The position numbers were made by a program, and so were the translations under genes. This document shows positions 48,345 through 56,700 of a DNA stretch of 64,000 nucleotides, piece by piece (the first letter of the stretch is position 1; the number at the start of each line of letters is the position of its first letter). The notes below the pieces were generated by a model. The model was not told where the DNA came from. It made no database searches and saw only the letters and a list, made by a program, of their open reading frames with translations. Source of the DNA: Distichodus sexfasciatus (lineage: Eukaryota > Chordata > Actinopteri > Characiformes > Distichodontidae); the NCBI GenBank assembly GCA_032718565.1, contig JAVGVS010000238.1, positions 224,501 to 288,500 of the forward strand, given 5' to 3'.

Positions 48345-48475
48345 CTTGTCTTTTAATAAAAATAGACTTCCTGTTCAATATGATGAATGACGTTTTGGAT
48401 CGAAGCGTTGGGCTCGATGATCATAGAATCGATGTATTGGTGTGGATCGATGTATCGTTACACCCTTAATAAAGG
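48345..48475. mobile_element. DNA-transposon end fragment
   Basis: TCTTTTAATAAAAAT ... GTGGATCGATGTATCGTTAC ACCCTT: the terminal part of the family seen at 51350-52145. A similar end lies at 49380-49535. Confidence 0.5.
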
Positions 48476-48542
48476 CGGTGCTGCCTAAATGAGATGAATA
48501 AGATGAATAAAACAGCTTGGTATGAGTGCGTTGTGTTCTTTT

Positions 48543-48768
48543 AGCGGGTAGTTGGCAGTGTAATGGTTGGGAAGTTGGTTACCAGTTCAAGTCCTGGACT
48601 GGTGAAGGTACCACTGAGGTACTCTTGATCAAGGTACCACCCCCAAGTACTGCTCCCCGGGCACTGCCAAAAAGCTGCTCTTTCATGGGTGGGTCAAATC
48701 CAGAGATCACCTTGCTGTGGTGCACCGTGTGCTGTGCTGTGTTCACGAAGACAAATAACCACTATAAG
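48543..48768 (+). repeat. tRNA-derived SINE (family A)
   Basis: Head GGCAGTGTAATGGTTGGGAA with B-box-like GTTCAAGTCC, then GGTACCACTGAGGTACTC, CTGCTCCCCGGGCACTGCC and a GTGCACCGTGTGCTGTGCTG tail. The most complete family A copy in the window. Confidence 0.8.
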
Positions 48769-49379
48769 GGAGTGATGGCGTTGCTCGATCGGAGGAAGAG
48801 AGAACGTCTTGATGCCATCCTGCTCTCATCACTCGTCCGTCTGCGGGTGAACATCCTGCTCGATCCCTAAATGTCCACACCTCAAATACCCACATGCCAT
48901 TCCATCCATCTTTTTCTCTTCTTCTTCTCTTCTCCTTCTCTCTTCTCCCCACCCCTTCCTCCTCGGTCAGTTGTCAGTTCAGCTTACGAGCATCTGCACT
49001 CTCTATTTCTCACCATTCTTTACGGGACAATCCATGTCGAGTAATGATGAGTGTAGCTAAATAAGATTATTTGTTTGTCACATACATAGCTCTTCAAGTA
49101 GAACATGTAGTGAAATTATTAGATGATCATTGAACAGATGCATCGATGAACATCAACATATCGTTACACCTCTAAATAATAGAAAGCACTTCTTTCTGGT
49201 CCTCAAATATTAAAATGTCCTCACAAACAACAAAAATCTGCCAGATCTCAGGTTTTCCTAACTTTTGGTGTCCTTAGTCATCAAAATGACCTTAAATTGC
49301 CCACAAACAAATATACACCAAAAATATGTGGCAAAATTCAGTCTTTTGCTTATAAAAATGTTTTATTCCTGAACCAGAT

Positions 49380-49535
49380 ATTTCACTTTAAAAAGTTAAA
49401 AAATCTTCTAATAAAAACAGATCTGTTCAATATAAAGTGATGTTACAATATGTATGATGTTTGATTAATTTTTTCACTTTGGTTGATTATTGATTTAGTG
49501 TATCAATATAGATTGATGTATCGTTACAGCCCTGG
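49380..49535. mobile_element. DNA-transposon end fragment
   Basis: CTTCTAATAAAAAC ... AGATTGATGTATCGTTAC AGCCCTGG, matching the 48345-48475 fragment in layout and the terminal GTATCGTTAC motif. Confidence 0.5.
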
Positions 49536-50291
49536 CACAAACTCCCTTCCAGAAGCTTTCTTTCATCTAGTTTCACTCTTTGAGGTTCTTTGACAGTCTG
49601 TGCGTGTGTGTGTCCGTGTGTGTGTGTCTGTGTGTGTGTGTGTGATGGAGTGCGGACAGTAAGGGCGGTGGCTCTGTCACCGTGGTGATTTATGAGCGCG
49701 CTCAGTTGCGAGGTGCACAGTGCAGGATATTGTTCCCTGACACTGACTGCTCTCTGCAGGCTGTCAGCCGTGTGTGTGTGTGAAGGTGAGCCTGCAGGTG
49801 AGCTCCCAGGTTGGCACGGTGACTCGGCAACGGAGGCCTTCTCCTGCTTCTCCGTTATAACTTCTCTATCACTAATTAACACCAGCTCCGACTCGGACAC
49901 TCACACACACACGCTTCAGAAACTGTCATTCCATCCCACACACACACACACACACACACACTGGAGAAAGTGTGTGTGGTGTGTGTATGTGAGACCACAT
50001 GGTTCTGTCTAACCTGTAACCTCCCACCTCCTGCCTTTCTAACACACACACACACACACATCAACACCAACGCACACACAGCTCGGTCTCAGCTTTCAGA
50101 GCAGCACCACGTCAGGATACAGCGCTGCTTGTGGATTCCGGTTTAAACAGAATTTCAGCTCCGCTTTGGTCAACAGCTCAACCGCAATTCTGGCACAAAC
50201 ATGTCAAACTCACACTCACACTCCGAGAGCAAGAGAGCAAGAGAACGTTCATCAACGTCTGTATTTCTAAATGCTTTGTGATCACTTTAGT

Positions 50292-50620
50292 TTAAGCTCA
50301 AACTCAAACTCAAGCTCAAGCTCAAACTTAAACTGAAGCTCAACCTTATTTTTGAACTCAATCTCAAAATCAAGCTCAAACTCAAACTCAAGCTCAAACC
50401 CCAACTCATATACAAACTCAAACTCAAGATCAACTCATTCTCAAATTCAAACTCAAACTCGTACTCATACTCAAGCTTAAGCTCAAGCTCAAACTCAAAC
50501 TCAAACTCAGGCTCAAGCTCATACTCAAACTCAAACTCAAACTCAAACTCAAACTCATACTCCAACTCCAACTCCAACTCAAATTCAAGTTCAAGGTCAA
50601 GTTCAAGGTCAAACTCATGA
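50292..50620. repeat. (CTCAAA)n hexanucleotide array
   Basis: About 55 imperfect copies of CTCAAA/CTCAAG/CTCATA. The minus strand reads as a Glu/Leu/Phe- or Ser/Leu-rich open frame purely because of the 6-bp period. Not a gene. Confidence 0.85.
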
Positions 50621-50639
50621 TAAATCAACTAAATCAGTT

Positions 50640-50782
50640 GGGGCAGCTGGTAGTGTAATGGTCAGGGAGTTGGCCCTGTGATCGGAAAGTTGTCGGTTCA
50701 AGTCTTGGACCAGTAAAGGTACCACTGAGGTACTCATGAGCAGTTCTGTCCCCAAGTGCTGCTCTCTGGGCGTGCCAAAACT
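50640..50782 (+). repeat. tRNA-derived SINE (family A), 3' truncated
   Basis: GGCAGCTGGTAGTGTAATGG, GGTTCAAGTCTTGGACC, AAGGTACCACTGAGGTACTC, ending soon after GTGCTGCTCTCTGGGCG. Confidence 0.75.
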
Positions 50783-51349
50783 AAGTCAGGCGTTGATCTG
50801 CAGCTGAACATGTGAAAACCTTTGTGTGTTTTGAGGACCAGAGTTGTTTTTCTCGGACATTTAGGCCCCTTTCTGTCGTTGGAGACCACAGAAACATTCC
50901 CACTGTCCATTTCTACACTGACACACAACAAAAGCTATTCTGTCCTAACCGCGACGTTTCTGCAGATGTGTGAGAATGAGGTTTTTGCGCGTTTTCCCAG
51001 CCTCGGGCCGAAAAACAAGGCAAAACAAATCGCCCCAAACACTCGAGCCGCGCACCATTGTGTCTCTCGGGCCAGCTCCAGCCATCGCTGCTGATAGATA
51101 TTGTCTGAGTTTCCCTCCAGTGTGTATTTTGAGAATCATTATTGTATGGAGGGTACAATATGTCGGCGTTATCGTGGAGACGAGAGCCGAGCCCTTATTG
51201 CGCCGCAGGAAATGACTTTCGCAGTGACCCTCGCCGACCTTTTAGGGGGGAACGCAGCGACCTTGCCCTGACCCCTGACAACCTAGCTCGCCCCACCCCC
51301 CACAACGTCTGTCTGATTTTACATTCAAACACATTCTATTATTATTAAT

Positions 51350-52145
51350 ATTAGATTGTGATTGTTGGACATCATAATACAATATAATATCTAGTCAGCG
51401 GACAATGAGGTGAAATTATATTTCAATGATTTTATCACTTTGTTGCTTTGTGTGATTTGATATAAATGGAAGTGATGGTGTTAAGTCAGCATATATCATC
51501 TCATATCAATCACTAGCTGCTGAATTCAACAGAAATCATATCGTAACAGACTTTGTGATATTGGCAGACATTCAATTCATTTGTCTGTTGAATCATGTAC
51601 TGATTTAACCACATATTCATATGAAATCACAAAAAGCTACTAAAATATTATTTGAGATTTTTATTGCTGAGCTCAACCAGACATTTACATGACTAACAAC
51701 CTTCATTCATTCATTCATTGTCCAAACCGCTGTAATCCCAGGTGGGGTCGCGGGGGGACCGGGGCCTATCCCGGCAACCAGCCCTGGGCAGGCGCCAACA
51801 AACCGCAGGGCACACACACTCACACACACATTCACATCTTAAGGGCCAATTTAGAGTCGCCAATCAACCTACAACGCATGCCTTTGGACTGTGGCAGGAG
51901 GCCGGGGCACCCGTTGGAAACCCACGCAAACTCCACACAGAAAGGCCCTACGGCCGTCCCCGGGGTTCGGACCCAGGACCCTCTCGCTGTGAGGCGGCAG
52001 CTCTAACCACTGCGCCACTGTGCCGCCCAACGAACAATCTTCTCTTTTAATAAAAATCACATGATGTATGATGTCTGATCAGTGTTTTCATTTTGGATCG
52101 ATGCTATTGATGAATCTATGTATCGATGTGTATTGATGTATTGTA
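51350..52145. mobile_element. non-autonomous DNA-transposon remnant split by a SINE
   Basis: The left part (TTGTGATTTGATATAAATGG, AACAGACTTTGTGATATTGG) is shared with 13920-14120, 44100-44220 and 45680-45860. The right part (CTTTTAATAAAAATCA, GATCGATGnTATTGATG) is shared with 48345-48475. No coding sequence. Ends of related copies (GGGGCGTAACGATACA at 13532; ATGTATCGTTACACCC at 48455) resemble hAT-type fish elements. Confidence 0.6.
51702..52030 (-). repeat. tRNA-derived SINE, nearly full length
   Basis: Read on minus: GGGCGGCACAGTGGCGCAGT head with tRNA-like A box (TGGCGCAGTGGTTAGAG) and B box (GGGTCCGAACC), then the common teleost body (TTTGGACTGTGGCAGGAGG on plus, CAAACTCCACACAGAAAGG on plus) and a (CATT)n tail on the plus-strand left side. 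It sits inside a DNA-transposon remnant (51350-52145) whose flanks match other copies continuously. Confidence 0.8.
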
Positions 52146-52147
52146 CT

Positions 52148-52240
52148 AGGTACCTTGCTCATGAGTACCTCAGTGGTACCTTTACCAGTCCAGGACTGTT
52201 CAAACACCGGGCCAACCCTGTTACAGTACCAACTGCCTTT
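52148..52240 (-). repeat. SINE fragment (family A)
   Basis: GGTACCTTGCTCATGAGTAC, GTACCTTTACCAGTCCAGGA and GTTACAGTACCAACTGCC; directly follows the DNA-transposon remnant at 51350-52145. Confidence 0.65.
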
Positions 52241-53049
52241 CTATTTCATACTACACAATAAGAGCATCTGTAACAGACCGTATTAGACCATGTTTTGGAG
52301 CATCTAATACAAAACCTCAAGATAAAATCACGATAATTCCAACAGCAGACATTAAAATGCTGAACCGTGAAGCACCATGTTAGTCTTTGAAGAACAAGAG
52401 CACAAGTTCTACATGCTGGGGGAAGATGAACGATGCACCGGAGCCACCTAGTGGTAGATTTTCATGAACATTCATTCCCTAAATTCCTTTACTTTTATTT
52501 CAGTCTGTCCTAATGTATCCCATCAATCCTATCATTAGTTGATTATTTCCTCTGGTTAGTAACAGTCCTCAGTGATGCTGAAAGGTAAATTTATTCACGT
52601 TAGGCAAATTTCTTGCACAAAAATTGTGTATATTATATGTCTATGTGTTTAGCTACCAGCTTACAATAGTGGATAGCTATAGAATTTTATCATATATACA
52701 ATTTACAATATTGTAACATATTTCAGGCAAATTTCCCAGCCGAGGATTAAGCCTAGTGCTAGACTAGCTAGTGTGTGTAAAAGTTGCAGTACCAGTGGAG
52801 ATTCATATATATAAAGCTTATACTCTCTCTCTCTATACATATAAATAAATAACCTATATAGAGTATAAGCTTTATTTATTTAAATGTAGAAAGTTTATTA
52901 TATGTTTTTGTCTATGCTGTCCTGTTTGGACTGTGTTGCATCATTTTTGGTTCAGGACACTACTACATCTCTACTGTGCTTTTAACATTTATGGCTGAGA
53001 TGAAGATTAAGCTCTACTTGACTTGAATCGAAATTAAGAACAGACAACA

Positions 53050-53599
53050 GTTTATAACAATCCATTGTTTATTTCAGTTTCCAAACTTCAGACACTTGAG
53101 CAACTCAAACCTCTCCAATTTAACCCCATTTTAAACACACCAATCTCACGTGGTTTAATTCCTAATCTCATGGTGCTGGAGCAAGTTTACAAAAACAACC
53201 AAAACCATAAATCATACAAAAATGTAAGAAACAAGCATTCCTTTAGAAAATGTCGGGAACAATCATGTCAATAACAACAAAATCTGCAGAATTATCATTA
53301 TTTTTTTTTGGGAGCAAGTGCCAAAGCGAGAGGTCAAATTTACAGGTGGAAAATATCTGAAAGAGTGCTAGGTGCGAAATGCTTTAAACATCCCCAAAAA
53401 CTGAGAGCTGGTGCCTGACAAACAGAAAAATGAACGTCAAAAACCGTCAAGCATCAGTGTATGAGTTGTGAATATGAGCACATGTTGAGAAGCCTCTAAC
53501 AGGCCAAAGAAGGCATGACACTGTTTACACTTGTATGGAGTAAACCCAACACTGTGTGAGAGCGTGTGTTGATGTCGTAACTGCAGCGTGTGTGTGTGT
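53050..53599 (-). other. rpn1: rpn1 3' UTR
   Basis: The first clear polyadenylation signal on the minus strand after the stop is AATAAA at 53068-53073, giving a 3' UTR of about 530 nt. Nothing coding is visible in it. Confidence 0.5.
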
Positions 53600-53782
53600 T
53601 TAGAGAGCGTCTAGGAGGCTGTCGATGCGCGAGATCAGCTCCTGTCTCTTGGTGCTCAGAGTTTTTTCCGAGCTGATGTACGTCTCCTTCTTCACTTTTC
53701 CGGCCACCAGACGCTCCGACTCCTGGCACGACTGTAGCACCAACTCCTTCACCTGACCGTCCAGCTTCTGGATCTCACCCAC
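53600..53782 (-). CDS. rpn1: rpn1 exon 10 (C-terminus)
   Basis: Starts VGEIQKLDGQVKELVLQS after a CTGCAG acceptor and ends RQELISRIDSLLDAL-stop, matching the human end ...KIDHILDAL. The first codon is GTG (Val) inside the spliced frame, not a start. Confidence 0.93.
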   Translation of the reverse strand: MGEIQKLDGQVKELVLQSCQESERLVAGKVKKETYISSEKTLSTKRQELISRIDSLLDAL

Positions 53783-56700
53783 CTGCAGCAGGTGACCAGG
53801 GTTAATGCATTTTAAAAATCCAAGTCCAAAAATCCCTCACACAGAGCCACCCTCTCACCTTGTCTGCTAGGTCGGAGCCCTCGGTCTTGAGTCGCGCCTG
53901 CAGTGAGGAGATTTCTGTGCTGAGGGAGCGGTGCTCAGCATCCAGGTTCTTGCGTGCGTTGTTGAGTGCAGCCCCGTCCCGGTTTTGCTTGTAGCGGTTG
54001 ACCGCCTCGTCCAGGTGCCGGTACAAACCCAGCCTCCTGTTGACCAGGGTCAGCACCTGCTCTGTGATTGACGCCACCTTCATGCGCGCCTCCGCCGCCG
54101 GGTCCTGCAGGTCAGCATCACGTCATCGTCACGTCCCAACAACGCAATCACCACCACATCAGCCCATAACGTTCAACAACACCATTATCACCATATCGTA
54201 ACATCTCAAAAACGCTGTCATCACATCAGCCCACTCCACTCCAAAACATCTCATAAAACCAACAACCACATCACCATATCACAACATTTCAATAATGCCA
54301 TAACCACATCATAACATGTCAACAACGCTATCATCACCACATTAGCCCAAATCATCACAACACTGCTGTTACCCCCTTATAACATCGCTACCACCATCAC
54401 ATCAGGACAACGAGAGCATCACAACTGGTCTTTATCACAGAACACACTACAGAGACGGTGCTCGTATCAGCGCCAGATATCTGAAATCAGTTTATATCAG
54501 ATTTCTGAGCAGATTTCAACAGAGCAGCGCTGCAAGATGTGTATCTGTGTGGACTTTTAGCCCAGCAGATACCGGAGAGCTTCACAGCCCCAAAGATCAT
54601 ATCACCACTGGTTTACATTTTGTTTATCGGAGATGAAGCGTCAGCAGCATTCTTTTATGCATGGAGGTGATGACGTAAGCGATGCAATGACGTAGACAAC
54701 CAATCCTTTAGTAAACTAGTTACTATTTTAATACATGAACCTCTTCAGCTGACCTTGGTGATGGAGAAGTCGAGTCGAACGTAAATGATGACGGTGAAGA
54801 AGAGGATGTAGAAGGCTCCGACCACCAGCAGCGGCTCCTGCAGCATCAGGATCTTGTTGAAGGTGTAGTGAACCTGAAAACACACACACACAAAACTACT
54901 CTTTACATATCAGTATGATGAGCCTCAGTATTAGCTGGGTTCTCTCTATGAAGGAGCAGTGGGCAGCGTTATCGGGCAGCACCCGGATCACGAGTACCTT
55001 CCGATCACGGGAACAACTCCCTAACTCTTACACTACCACCTGCCCCAAAGGCTGATGACGGTGGAGATGATGTGTCTGCACTTACCACCACGTCCTGAAT
55101 GTGCTGCTCCACCAGGTTGCTCTTGGTGGCCACCAGCACCGGTCGGCCAAATGTGTCCAGGTAGGTGTAGTGCAGCTGGTCAGCACTGCGCTCGATAGGG
55201 TACGGAGTCTCCAAATGCACGTTCCTGAACACCAGAGAGAAGCAGACACATTAAACTCACTCTCGTGTTAAAATAAGATGGGTGGATTCTGGGAGAAAAA
55301 AACTCTTACGATACATGTCATTGGGGATGCGCAACATGGGAATTACTGCCGACGCCGATATCCAATATTTTTCACGTGCCTGGCACTAGCACTACCTTTC
55401 CGACGTACAATGAATGTGGCATAAAATACTGGCTTAAAATTTCTGGCAAATCTAAGCGTTGGTTCGATGCCAAGGACTCATAAAAAGAATGCAATTACTG
55501 GCCGACTGTGATATGATTTCAATATCATCATGCGTTGGTACACTGCATGAAATATAAACTCGGTGAGTCACAAAAAAGTTCTCTCAGTGCTATATAAATA
55601 TAAAAATCTCCTCATCCAGGTGTGTGTCGGGAGAAATTTAAATATTAACTACTTGCATGAGCTGAACAGGTGTGTTGGTAGTGAGTTTTGGTACCTGGCC
55701 CCCTCCGGGAGGATGAGTTTGACGGTGAGCTGATCAATAACCTGATCATCATAAACATGATCGACCAGACGCATCTTCAAGGCATACTGATCGCCTGCAG
55801 GTTAAAGGAGAAAATTGTTAAAACATTATATTAGCGGTTTCTCTCCAAATCTAAAGTTATATAATATTAGGCTATTTAAATGTCTGACCCTTGTTAAAAA
55901 CTAATTTAAGGGAAAAAAAGGTCTAATCTCTTAATACAAAGACCTTCAATATACGTTCAGTGTGTCATCGATCAAGTTAAAAGGGACACACCGAGGGTGT
56001 AGAGGTACTCGTAGCTGGGCAGGTTGTAGCCGATGATGTAGTGAGTTTTCCAGCCTCCGAACAAGGGGAAGCGGGGACGTACTTCCACCTCCACGGAATC
56101 TTCCAGAACCTGCAGGTGTGAGGTGGAGATGTTGCCGATCTCATCCCGGTAGTACACGTCCTGAGCCGAGGCAGGCAGGATGGTCTGAGGAAATTGCAAG
56201 AGTTTTTACCCGGTTAGATTTTAGGGCTGATACGATTCCTTGATTTTCACAATTATTATACAACCCCTGTGTTTTGCATAGATGGACGTTACAGGTGGAT
56301 TGCCGTGAGGGTCTGGAGTGAAAGGGAAAGAGCACCTTGAAGGACTTGATGGAGGAGATGCCGCTGTCGGACTGGCGCTGGTAGTCATATCGGGAGAAGG
56401 GTCCCTTGAGGAAGGCTCCGGTGTGTCGCAGGTCGATGGTCTCCTCCACGGCGATGTTACCCCAGTGAGACACCTCAATGGTGCGAGTGATGCTGCTGAT
56501 GGTCAGGAAGGGTGTGTTGTTCTCGTAGTGGACCTTCAAGGTGTCCTAAACACCACAACACATTTGCACGCCTGGTTAGATGATGACTGCATTTTGACGA
56601 TAAAGTTGGATCGGTGTATCCCTTGTTAAAGAACCGAGCCCCTAGCGTGTACCTGGCTGAAGGGAGGGACGTCCTTGAAGGGTCCGTAGTCTATGATCTC

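Larger units (their letters stand above)
44600..53050. other. gene-free interval between gata2 and rpn1, right half
   Basis: Dominated by transposon remnants, SINEs and microsatellites. 49540-50100 and 50940-51300 are less repetitive and richer in CpG but show no spliceable frame. 52240-53040 is unremarkable AT-rich DNA. Confidence 0.45.

Noticed and set aside
50287..50628. 113-residue Glu/Leu-rich frame on minus
   Set aside because: Pure artefact of a hexanucleotide array.
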